A stretch of DNA of 64,000 nucleotides from Chlamydia gallinacea 08-1274/3 (GTDB lineage: Bacteria > Chlamydiota > Chlamydiia > Chlamydiales > Chlamydiaceae). Shown one piece after another: positions 19,703 to 26,655 of this stretch. The notes below the pieces were generated by a model, which saw only the letters and a program-made list of their open reading frames with translations, ran no database searches and was not told the DNA's origin. The position numbers and the translations under genes were made by a program. Position 1 is the stretch's first letter; every line of letters begins with the position of its first letter. The stretch is taken from positions 868,001-932,000 of the forward strand of contig NZ_CP015840.1 in the NCBI RefSeq assembly GCF_000471025.2, in the 5' to 3' direction.

Positions 19703-20208
19703 AAGAGCTTCCTTAGTAAAGCTAGGATTTTGAGGGCACTACGTGTAATCATCCATGGGAGGACATAAGTGATTATACTGTAGATGAATCCTACAATTAC
19801 AGCGTATTTCGTATCGGATACTAGAGAAGAGAGGCTCCATGTCATAGTGTAATTAAAAAATGCTAATGTTGGATACGAAAGATAAACAAAGATTATGGAA
19901 AAGAAGATTGTAATTATAGGCAGAGAGAGCCATTTATCCTTAAGAAAGATTCTGTGAGTTTTATAAAGAAGCGCACTAGTAATTACATACAAAAAAGTCT
20001 GAATTCCAAAAAGACAGGAAGAGGCAGTATCACAAAATATACCAAGAAGTAAAGCGCGTAGTAGGACTTTCTCTTTAGATAACCTGTAAAAGTTAGCAAC
20101 TAAATAGGGAGCAAAGAAAACAGGCTTAAGGTCAGGACATATCTGGGGGAGGAGAAAGAAATGCGCCATAGATAAATATAAGCACTGTAGAGGTAGGAAC
20201 ATATTCAT
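19693..20208 (-). CDS. MreD-like integral membrane protein (CT079 position)
   Basis: 171 residues, strongly hydrophobic, with about five or six membrane segments. The central part LLGIFCDTASSCLFGIQTF followed by a long hydrophobic helix and a basic loop (YKTHRIFLKDKW) resembles the MreD pattern G-x-x-x-D-x-x-S-x-x-FG. If correct, it would be a membrane partner of the MreB cytoskeleton, which chlamydiae use in division. It is annotated as hypothetical in relatives as far as I recall. Two ATGs, 20208 and 20202, are possible. It heads the operon mreD-like, folD, apbE. Confidence 0.65.
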   Translation of the reverse strand: MNMFLPLQCLYLSMAHFFLLPQICPDLKPVFFAPYLVANFYRLSKEKVLLRALLLGIFCDTASSCLFGIQTFLYVITSALLYKTHRIFLKDKWLSLPIITIFFSIIFVYLSYPTLAFFNYTMTWSLSSLVSDTKYAVIVGFIYSIITYVLPWMITRSALKILALLRKLLCY

Positions 20209-20363
20209 AAGTAGCTACGTTTATTCAGTCTATTAAAGCTTCATACCAGGATTAAAGATTATCCGCTTCTTGTTTCTTAATACTATCTTTATTTTTTGTT
20301 TTTCTTTTTTTGTTTCAACAACTATCTGGCTATTAATCATTTAATTTTCATTTCATTTTTTGA

Positions 20364-20400
20364 TTTTTAATTAATTATTTTTTTTAAGTAAAATTAATTG
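20364..20400 (+). promoter_or_regulatory. Putative late promoter element of ltuB
   Basis: AT-only block ATTAATT followed by eight T and then AAGTAAAATTAATTG. TAAAAT at 20389-20394 is a candidate -10 box, about 32 bases before the ltuB ATG. The block is nearly the same as that at 20991-21030 upstream of the CT082 homologue. ltuB is a known late-transcribed gene in C. trachomatis; the role of this block is inferred. Confidence 0.4.
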
Positions 20401-20426
20401 TAGGTTTTTTAAAGGGTTTTATTTTT

Positions 20427-20720
20427 ATGAGCGACGAGGCAAAGAAAAAAAGAAATAAGAGAGATTTGTCTCGAGTAATTCAGAAAAAAACAGAGCAGCT
20501 TTTCAATAAACCTAAAAGTTTAAAAAGGAAGAATTCGAAGTTTCTTATTTCGAAAGACCAAAAGAACCTCCATCAGCGCGCTAAGGAGTATGACGAGCTA
20601 GTACGTTCTCTATTAGATAAGCAGATCTCCGATACAAACCGTATTTTAATTTTTAATTATCAAGATGGGTTTGTTTTTACAGATATTCAGGACTTTGGGA
20701 AATACACTATAAGGCTTTAA
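20427..20720 (+). CDS. ltuB: LtuB, late transcription unit B protein
   Basis: 97-residue basic protein transcribed late in the chlamydial cycle (RB-to-EB conversion); its function is unknown. It opens with a Lys/Arg-rich stretch (MSDEAKKKRNKRDLSRVIQK) and ends with a conserved-looking segment around ILIFNYQDGFVF. It has no signal peptide or membrane segment. Identified by sequence character and by position between the CT079 homologue and the CT082 homologue. GGGTTTTATTTTT precedes the ATG, so the ribosome binding site is poor. A structured RNA candidate follows directly. Confidence 0.85.
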   Translation: MSDEAKKKRNKRDLSRVIQKKTEQLFNKPKSLKRKNSKFLISKDQKNLHQRAKEYDELVRSLLDKQISDTNRILIFNYQDGFVFTDIQDFGKYTIRL

Positions 20721-20744
20721 AGAAGGACGTCAAGAGATAAAAAA

Positions 20745-20974
20745 CATGCACAACGGGACAAACCTGGAATAAGGTAGGGAGTGGGCCTGGGCTAATGTTG
20801 CGCTATAGAAGCTGCGGCAATATGAAGATCTCCATAATCTTCATATTGCCGGTCAGTTTGGCCAAGCGCCTGTCTATAGCCATAGCGATGCACTTTCTTG
20901 CATCTACCCGCTCAATTCTCTCTCTTATGTTGAAGTTTTTTTCGCAAGGTGTTTATCACCTTGCGTTTTTTTTT
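20745..20974 (+). ncRNA. Structured non-coding RNA candidate downstream of ltuB, rod-like fold
   Basis: No ORF, but long complementarity. A 15-bp perfect hairpin is formed by 20815-20829 with 20837-20851 (7-base loop). Further out pair 20802-20808 with 20874-20880 (7 bp), 20791-20797 with 20881-20886 (6 bp, one bulge) and 20779-20785 with 20907-20913 (7 bp, one G-U). The 3' strand between carries its own 6-bp hairpin (20887-20904). The transcript would end at the strong terminator 20943-20974. A long imperfect rod with a small 3'-strand hairpin resembles the 6S RNA architecture. It may equally be an ltuB 3' UTR or the counterpart of an abundant ltuB-proximal chlamydial ncRNA. The 5' end is a guess. 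Confidence 0.6.
20943..20974 (+). terminator. Rho-independent terminator after the ltuB/ncRNA region
   Basis: Perfect 9-bp stem CGCAAGGTG / CACCTTGCG with TTTAT loop, followed by nine T. This is the strongest terminator in the window and works on the plus strand only. Confidence 0.92.
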
Positions 20975-20990
20975 GTTTGTTTCTAAGTTC

Positions 20991-21030
20991 TTTTTTTTTA
21001 ATTAATTGGTTTTTTTTTAAAATTAAAGTG
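20991..21030 (+). promoter_or_regulatory. Putative late promoter element of the CT082 homologue
   Basis: T-run, AATTAATTGG, nine T, then AAAATTAAAG. TAAAAT at 21018-21023 is a candidate -10 box, about 45 bases before the ATG at 21069. It matches the block upstream of ltuB (20364-20400) in composition, order and spacing. It lies directly after the terminator, so a new transcript must start here. Confidence 0.4.
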
Positions 21031-21068
21031 TAACTAACTGAATTTTTTTAATTTTAAGAATAAGAAAT

Positions 21069-22811
21069 ATGGTAATTTCTGGAAGCGGTAATATTTCCCC
21101 ATCAGGCCCAAATCCTTGGGATCCATCAGTTGCTGGAAAGCAACCAGAGTCTATGGAAGGGACGAAAAAATCAGTGTTCTCTGATGTTAAGGAAGCTACG
21201 TCTACAAGCAAGCAGGAAGCCCTAGCTGTGTCAGGACAAACAGCAATGTATGAGACTGAGAAAACGATTAATGAGGGAAAGTACAAGAAAACCCAGGAAA
21301 AAGCCTCCACATCGTTAAAATCACGATTACGATCGAAATTTTCAAAGATAGGCGCCAGCATCCAAGGATTTCTTTCTGGATTTGGAACTCGAGCTTCTCG
21401 AGTATCTGCTCGCATTGCTGAATCTAATGGAGAAGGTAGGTCGATGCTTCCTAGCTCTATAGGTATGGTGGATAAAAAAAATAATCGCATTTCCCCTGAG
21501 ATGCGAGGGTTTTATTTAGATGCTTCTGGATTAGGGAAAAGCTCTTCGGATATTTCTAGGTTATCTGTAGATTCTCTGCAGTCGACCTCTTTAGCTTCCG
21601 GATGGGTATCTTCTGGAAGTATTAGTGCTTCAGAATCCTCTGCAATTGCTTCTTTTGGTCCTGTACAGACGACAAGAGCAGTTACTTCGGACGTAGTGAA
21701 CTACTGGACGGGAAGCCGTCTTGGTGGAGAAATGATCAGTTCTCTACTTGATCCTAATGTGGAAACTTCTTCTTTATTGCGTAGGGCTTCTCTTATAGAA
21801 AACGAGGGTATGGTGGATCTAGCTGATTTAAGTCAGGAGAATTTTAGTACCAGCATGCATAAAAGTAGCGCTTTAAAAAATACTAAGGTGCTTACTACAG
21901 GCGAGGATGCGGGGAAAGTCGAATCTCTTGAAATAGATAGTAGTTATGGGATTGTACAACAATCGATAAAAGAAAATGAAAAGAAAGAGATGCAGGAGGA
22001 TCTTTTAAAAGAACAAATGGCCATGGCAGAAATGATGGCAAGTTTGCTTACTTCTGGGGCAAGCTCTACAATTTATGTTCCTGGTTCTTTTTTATCTAGT
22101 TCCGGGACACGCTTTCCTCCTCCTAGGATTTCTGGAACGATAGCTAAAAGTTTTTACGATAAAAAAACACACTTAGCCCCTGGTATTGAAAAAGTAAAAT
22201 CACAGACAGATTTTTCCTTTGGAGGGAGGGATCCTGGGAGGGAGGACGGATCTTTAGTATTAGGATCTCGTAGTGAAAGTTCTTACCGTTTTCCTAGGGA
22301 AGTTATAACAACGGAAGAGGAAACTGTTAATCACGAGCAATCCACAGTATTTTTAAATGATAGAACTGTGAATAATATTTTTGATCCAGTCCCTGAGCAG
22401 AGCTCTCTTGAGAAATATGATGCTTCTGCAGCTTCCTCAGGAATGAATACGGTAAGTTCTGCTTATTTATTTCCAGCAGAGAGAGGGGTAGCTTTTCTTG
22501 CTCCCACTCCTGTTTCCTTGGATGAGTATAAATATGAGATTGATCATCATAAAGGTCCTGGAGGTCCTCCGGATCCTTTAATTTATCAATATCGTAATGT
22601 TGCTATAGATCCACCATTAGTGTTACGTCCTCCTCAACCGTTTACTTACTCTTCACGTTTTGTCGTGCAAGGGAAGCCAGAAGCTTCTTCTGTTCATGAT
22701 GACGGAGGAGGATTTTCTGGAGGAGGATCAGATTCTGATCAGGGGCATGGTGGTAACAAGAACTTACCTAAAGGTAAAAAGAACAATTCCAATTTAAAAT
22801 TTGGAGACTAA
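21069..22811 (+). CDS. Large Ser/Gly-rich protein, likely T3S effector (CT082 position)
   Basis: 580 residues, unrecognised fold. The N-terminus MVISGSGNISPSGPNPWDP is Ser/Pro/Gly-rich and uncharged, like T3S signals. A basic patch KSRLRSKFSKIGASIQGFL follows near residue 80. The middle is Ser-rich and low-complexity. A coiled-coil-like stretch (NEKKEMQEDLLKEQMAMAEM) lies near residue 305. The C-terminus is glycine-rich and acidic, then basic (DDGGGFSGGGSDSDQ). The C. trachomatis homologue CT082 is reported as a T3S substrate. It is paired with the following small gene one base away. Confidence 0.72.
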   Translation: MVISGSGNISPSGPNPWDPSVAGKQPESMEGTKKSVFSDVKEATSTSKQEALAVSGQTAMYETEKTINEGKYKKTQEKASTSLKSRLRSKFSKIGASIQGFLSGFGTRASRVSARIAESNGEGRSMLPSSIGMVDKKNNRISPEMRGFYLDASGLGKSSSDISRLSVDSLQSTSLASGWVSSGSISASESSAIASFGPVQTTRAVTSDVVNYWTGSRLGGEMISSLLDPNVETSSLLRRASLIENEGMVDLADLSQENFSTSMHKSSALKNTKVLTTGEDAGKVESLEIDSSYGIVQQSIKENEKKEMQEDLLKEQMAMAEMMASLLTSGASSTIYVPGSFLSSSGTRFPPPRISGTIAKSFYDKKTHLAPGIEKVKSQTDFSFGGRDPGREDGSLVLGSRSESSYRFPREVITTEEETVNHEQSTVFLNDRTVNNIFDPVPEQSSLEKYDASAASSGMNTVSSAYLFPAERGVAFLAPTPVSLDEYKYEIDHHKGPGGPPDPLIYQYRNVAIDPPLVLRPPQPFTYSSRFVVQGKPEASSVHDDGGGFSGGGSDSDQGHGGNKNLPKGKKNNSNLKFGD

Positions 22812-22812
22812 G

Positions 22813-23295
22813 GTGCGTATTTTATCTTTTGATCCTTATGGAGCGATGCCTTCACAGACAATTCAGCAAGACAGCAAACAACATCAAATGACGCTGAATC
22901 AAAGAATTTCTGATGAAATTGCTAAAAATGAGGCCATACGTTTAGCTTTGCTCGCTATTGCTGATCAAGAGAAAGATAGGAAACGCCAGCAACATAAATT
23001 TAAAATTCTGAATAAAAAGCAAGCGAACATTTTGCTTTCTCAGTTGCGTAATTTAGATTTAGATTTTCAACATTTAATGCATCCTAAAGCAAAAAATAAG
23101 CATCAAGAAGAACAGAAAAAAGAAAAGCAAAAAAGGGTATCATTTAAAATTGCTAAAGGAAAAAAAACTTTTAAAATCAATACTTCAGCAGCTCAAGCGA
23201 TTGCTAATGCTGCTGAGGCATGGGTTATTGCTAGAAATCGAGGAGTACTCGATATGGCTTCCTTACTCTTTTGGAGTAAAGATGACGAAGTTTAA
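22813..23295 (+). CDS. Small basic helical protein paired with the CT082 homologue (CT083 position)
   Basis: 160 residues, rich in Lys, Gln and Ala and predicted mostly helical. There is a central charged stretch (HQEEQKKEKQKR) and an Ala-rich helix AAQAIANAAEAWVIARNRG near the C-terminus. The frame is open from a TTG at 22801, but I chose GTG 22813: GGAG at 22803-22806 is then a properly spaced ribosome binding site, and the start lies one base after the preceding stop. Function unknown; it could be a co-secreted effector or partner of the upstream protein. The 3' end overlaps the convergent phospholipase-like gene by 4 bases. Confidence 0.7.
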   Translation: MRILSFDPYGAMPSQTIQQDSKQHQMTLNQRISDEIAKNEAIRLALLAIADQEKDRKRQQHKFKILNKKQANILLSQLRNLDLDFQHLMHPKAKNKHQEEQKKEKQKRVSFKIAKGKKTFKINTSAAQAIANAAEAWVIARNRGVLDMASLLFWSKDDEV

Positions 23296-24356
23296 GCAGC
23301 GTGTTTTCCTTGTTGCTGGGAAGGAAGAGGCAACACTTTTTCTTCTTCCTGTTTTACAGGATACACAACAGCACACTGATTTTCTAGGTCTTTCCAGATA
23401 GCATTCAATTTTTTTAATTGTTTATTCGTTAGGTTATCCAGAATGAGCAGATCTTCAGAGTTTAAGTTAAAGCCGGCCTCAGACCAATTTGCTGAACCTG
23501 TAATCAATATACGATTATCAATAATAGCAAATTTATGATGGAGACGGTGACGGGTCACTTTAGCTCGCAATGTCAGATGGGAATCTTTTAACGCTTCAAT
23601 TTGATGAATTGCTGATTTTTTAAAATCCTTATCTACAAGAATTTGCACATCCACTCCGCGTTTTTGTGCTTCGTTTAACTCATAAAAAATCGGGGGATAG
23701 GTTAGAGCAAACATAGCAATTCTTATGGTTTTTTTGGCTGTTTTTAATAGTTGTAATACTGCAGCTAGTGCTTTCCTTTGATCCCCAGGTAAAGAGAAAT
23801 ATTGTGCATTTTGTTTACGGATTTTAAATTCTCCTGAAGATTCTTTTTTAATGTGTTGGCAGAGCTCACTACTTTTTAGTCCAATGATTAAATTACTATC
23901 TTGGACTAAGGAGGGATAGGTGTAGTTTGCAGATCCTAACCATGCATAGGTATCGTCAATAGCAAGAGCTTTTTGATGCATGAGTTTCCTTCCTTCCACG
24001 GGATGCTCTACTAAAGTTACTTTTGAACTACTTGGAAAGTCAGTAACCCCTATCATTTTTTCATAATGGATGGCTACTGTACGGCCTGCTTTTGCCTGAT
24101 TTGCAAAGCTGGTATAGACTTCAGGAGATGTGAGACGATAAATCCTTAAAAACACATTATTTTTTGCGTGATCAACAGCATCACAAAGAACTCGTAGGGG
24201 TTCGTCATTACATTGTTTACTATAGATTACTGGTTCTGATGAAGAAAGGAAAGTCTGAAAGGTATCTGGAGAAGGAGATTTTAGAAAGATACCTAGAATA
24301 AGTAAGGATCCTAATGTTATAGCAATTTTTATACGCGAATACGCTTTGTTTTTCAT
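23292..24356 (-). CDS. Phospholipase D-superfamily protein with two HKD motifs (CT084 position)
   Basis: 354 residues. An N-terminal hydrophobic helix (IKIAITLGSLLILGIFL) acts as signal anchor or signal peptide. Two complete HxKxxxxD motifs are present: HQKALAID with downstream GSAN (about residues 128-146) and HHKFAIID with GSANWSEAG (about 275-294). Both catalytic halves are therefore intact. It is expected to act on phosphodiesters (phospholipids or nucleic acid) outside the cytoplasm. This is the chromosomal CT084-type gene, not the plasticity-zone PLD family. A 12-base palindrome lies about 50 bases upstream. Confidence 0.88.
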   Translation of the reverse strand: MKNKAYSRIKIAITLGSLLILGIFLKSPSPDTFQTFLSSSEPVIYSKQCNDEPLRVLCDAVDHAKNNVFLRIYRLTSPEVYTSFANQAKAGRTVAIHYEKMIGVTDFPSSSKVTLVEHPVEGRKLMHQKALAIDDTYAWLGSANYTYPSLVQDSNLIIGLKSSELCQHIKKESSGEFKIRKQNAQYFSLPGDQRKALAAVLQLLKTAKKTIRIAMFALTYPPIFYELNEAQKRGVDVQILVDKDFKKSAIHQIEALKDSHLTLRAKVTRHRLHHKFAIIDNRILITGSANWSEAGFNLNSEDLLILDNLTNKQLKKLNAIWKDLENQCAVVYPVKQEEEKVLPLPSQQQGKHAA

Positions 24357-24402
24357 AGTATGAGTCTTGGATAAGGTTTTTTGAAATATCTATTTAATTT
24401 TT

Positions 24403-24414
24403 AAAAGCGCTTTT
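24403..24414. repeat. 12-base palindrome AAAAGCGCTTTT upstream of the PLD-like gene
   Basis: Perfect dyad symmetry 47 bases upstream of the PLD-like start, within otherwise AT-only DNA. Too tight for an RNA hairpin; a protein-binding site is possible but unproven. Confidence 0.3.
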
Positions 24415-24459
24415 TTTAAAGAAAATGCAATTACTTATCTAGTAAAAATTTAATGAAAT

Positions 24460-26199
24460 TCAATTAGTGTGTGAAAAATATGCGTTCCAATGTTGAGAAA
24501 CTCTACGTACAGTATCTTCGTCAGCAACAACTTCTTTTGGGTAATGAGGTTTCATTAATGAGTTTAGAATGATAGGAAAGGTATAGTGAGGGTGGTGATG
24601 GACAACATGAGTAAAATGTGAGTAGATATCCGTGGCTGGTGAGGATCTAGTAAAGACTTTCCAGATAAAATCTTTAGGACTTGATACCAGAGAATCAAGA
24701 TTTTCTGTTAGGACAATCAGTGGCCAGGAGGTTAGGCTGGGATGTAAAAGTAATTTTTCAGGGGATACTTGTGGCAGTGTTTCTAGAATAAGACATCCTG
24801 AGCAAAAGACTCCAATATCGGTTACCTGAGGTAAGGATTTTCCTGTATAGTGGGTGGGGAGATCCCGAATTTGTGGCCCTGTTCCCATAAGGATTGCTTT
24901 TGATCCTCTATTTAATGAGGGGCCAGTATAATCTAAAGTATCATTTGAAGTTTCTGATAGAATAATGAGATCACGATGAGGAAGCATTCGTGACAATAGG
25001 GTCTCTAACAATTTAGGAAAATCATTAAGATCCACAAGTTGATCTGTGATCATAAGAAACTTTGTTAAGGATAGCTGTCCCTCACCAAGGATTCTTAAGG
25101 CTGTTGTAAGGGATTCTTTCCAGTAGCGTTCTTTGACAACAGCTGCTGTTAATGCGTGGAAACCTGCTTCTCCATAACTTTTTAATCTTTGAACTCCAGG
25201 CATGACTAGGGGAAATAGGGGAGAAAGGTATTCTTGGAGCCTGTTACCTAAATAGAAATCTTCTTGGTAAGGTTTGCCAACAACTGTGGCTGGGTAAATA
25301 GCATCTTTGCGATGATAGATTTTTTTGCATGAAAAAATAGGGAAATCATGTTGTAGGCTATAGTAACCGAAATGGTCTCCAAAAGGTCCTTCGGGATGAC
25401 GTTGATGGGCAATTCCTTCTCCTATGAGAATAAATTCAGCATCATACATGAGGGGATGTTGGGTGAATGGATCTTTTCTATAGGATAATTTTTTTCCTTG
25501 TAGAAATGTGCAAAAAAGGATTTCAGAAATATTTTCTGGAAGGGGAGCTATAGCAGAAAGAATAAGGAAGGGGTTCCCGGATAAAAATACGGTAATAGGA
25601 AGATGATGATTTTTTTGTTCAGCTTCATAAAAATGCATTCCTCCCCCTTTGTGAATTTGAAAATGGAGCCCTAATGTTTGATGATCAAACCTTTGCATGC
25701 GGTACATGCCTAGATTGGGGATTTTCGAGCTAGGAGATTCTGTATAGACAAGAGGCAGGGTGAGAAAAGCTCCTCCGTCTTCGGGCCAGCAAGTGAGTAT
25801 GGGTAAGCGGTTTAAATCCACCGAGGACATCTGTTGGTAAGGAAATTTTGAAATATAAGAGTGTCGGAGTCCTAGAGATAAACAGCGGCGTAACAGCTTA
25901 CGGTGCTTCCAGAAATGAGAGAATTTCGGGGGAGAGGAAAGTAGCTGAATAGCTTGAGATACTAAATTTTCAGGAATAGTAGAAAATATTAGATCTACCC
26001 GCTTTTGTGTCCCAAAAAGATTCGTTAATACAGGAAATGAAGATCCTTGAACATTGTGAAATAAGAGAGCGGGACCTTGATTTTGAATAACTCGACGATG
26101 AATTTCTGCTATTTCTAGATAAGGATCTACGGGTGCAAAAATATCAACAAGCTCATTTTGAGAACGTAAAAGGGAAATAAAATACCTTAAGGAAGACAC
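24460..26199 (-). CDS. ubiD: UbiD-family prenylated-FMN decarboxylase
   Basis: Decarboxylase of quinone biosynthesis, using the prenylated FMN made by UbiX. 579 residues. The active-site segment HPEGPFGDHFGYY carries the conserved Glu and the Asp seen at the second acidic position in UbiD proper. VVGKPYQEDFYLGNRLQEYL and the N-terminal VDIFAPVDPYLEIAEIHRR fit the family. In chlamydiae it is more likely tied to menaquinone than ubiquinone. The start at 26199 follows rpmB by 30 bases, so the two may be cotranscribed. Confidence 0.9.
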   Translation of the reverse strand: MSSLRYFISLLRSQNELVDIFAPVDPYLEIAEIHRRVIQNQGPALLFHNVQGSSFPVLTNLFGTQKRVDLIFSTIPENLVSQAIQLLSSPPKFSHFWKHRKLLRRCLSLGLRHSYISKFPYQQMSSVDLNRLPILTCWPEDGGAFLTLPLVYTESPSSKIPNLGMYRMQRFDHQTLGLHFQIHKGGGMHFYEAEQKNHHLPITVFLSGNPFLILSAIAPLPENISEILFCTFLQGKKLSYRKDPFTQHPLMYDAEFILIGEGIAHQRHPEGPFGDHFGYYSLQHDFPIFSCKKIYHRKDAIYPATVVGKPYQEDFYLGNRLQEYLSPLFPLVMPGVQRLKSYGEAGFHALTAAVVKERYWKESLTTALRILGEGQLSLTKFLMITDQLVDLNDFPKLLETLLSRMLPHRDLIILSETSNDTLDYTGPSLNRGSKAILMGTGPQIRDLPTHYTGKSLPQVTDIGVFCSGCLILETLPQVSPEKLLLHPSLTSWPLIVLTENLDSLVSSPKDFIWKVFTRSSPATDIYSHFTHVVHHHPHYTFPIILNSLMKPHYPKEVVADEDTVRRVSQHWNAYFSHTN

Positions 26200-26229
26200 G
26201 ACATTTCCCTTATTTTACTTGAATATGGC

Positions 26230-26499
26230 TTAGCAACCTTTGCTTTTAGATCTAGCAATTACTTTTTCTAAACCGAGCTTATCAATAAGACGGAGGGCTG
26301 AAGTAGAGATTGTAAGTTTGAGAAACCGATTTTGTTCTACAGACCAGAGCTTTTTCGTCACCATATTGGGGAAGAAACGCCTTTTAGTTTTCCCTGTGAC
26401 CTTTAAACCAATTCCTTTTTTCTTTTTGGCAATACCTCGCATGGTGTAACTATTTCCGCGACGAGGCCGTTTCCCTGTAAGTGGACACTTTCTTGACAT
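26230..26499 (-). CDS. rpmB: 50S ribosomal protein L28
   Basis: 89-residue ribosomal protein opening [19 protein letters not shown], with the family core [15 protein letters not shown]. It has C-P-L-T rather than a zinc-binding Cys quartet. It is upstream of ubiD on the same strand. Confidence 0.97.
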   Translation of the reverse strand: MSRKCPLTGKRPRRGNSYTMRGIAKKKKGIGLKVTGKTKRRFFPNMVTKKLWSVEQNRFLKLTISTSALRLIDKLGLEKVIARSKSKGC

Positions 26500-26571
26500 G
26501 ATTTCCCTATGATTAACTTTAATTATCGCAAGGTGTAGGACACATACGATGAAAGGATCCTATGTTAGACG

Positions 26572-26597
26572 TTTCCCAATATATGGGAAAGATTTTT
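26572..26597 (+). terminator. Terminator-like hairpin on the strand opposite to its neighbours
   Basis: TTTCCCA / TGGGAAA stem with ATATA loop, followed on the plus strand by GATTTTTTAT. Both flanking genes (malQ, rpmB) are on the minus strand, where no U tract follows. It may stop antisense transcripts or act only as a stem. Confidence 0.35.
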
Positions 26598-26655
26598 TAT
26601 TCAAAAAATTTTGATTACTCCCAATTCAAATTTATTTTAAGTACTTAATGAACAT

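Noticed and set aside
20745-20974. tmRNA, RNase P RNA or SRP RNA as identity of the structured region
   Set aside because: No tag-peptide frame, no RNase P core sequence and no SRP apical loop could be found by eye; 6S-like shape fits best but is unproven.
21023-21490. 155-codon minus-strand ORF opposite the CT082 homologue
   Set aside because: Shadow of the effector-like gene; no ribosome binding site or recognisable protein features.
24965-25400. UbiD active site altered because the second acidic residue is Asp (FGD)
   Set aside because: E. coli-type UbiD also has Asp at this place, as I recall, so this is normal for the subfamily.
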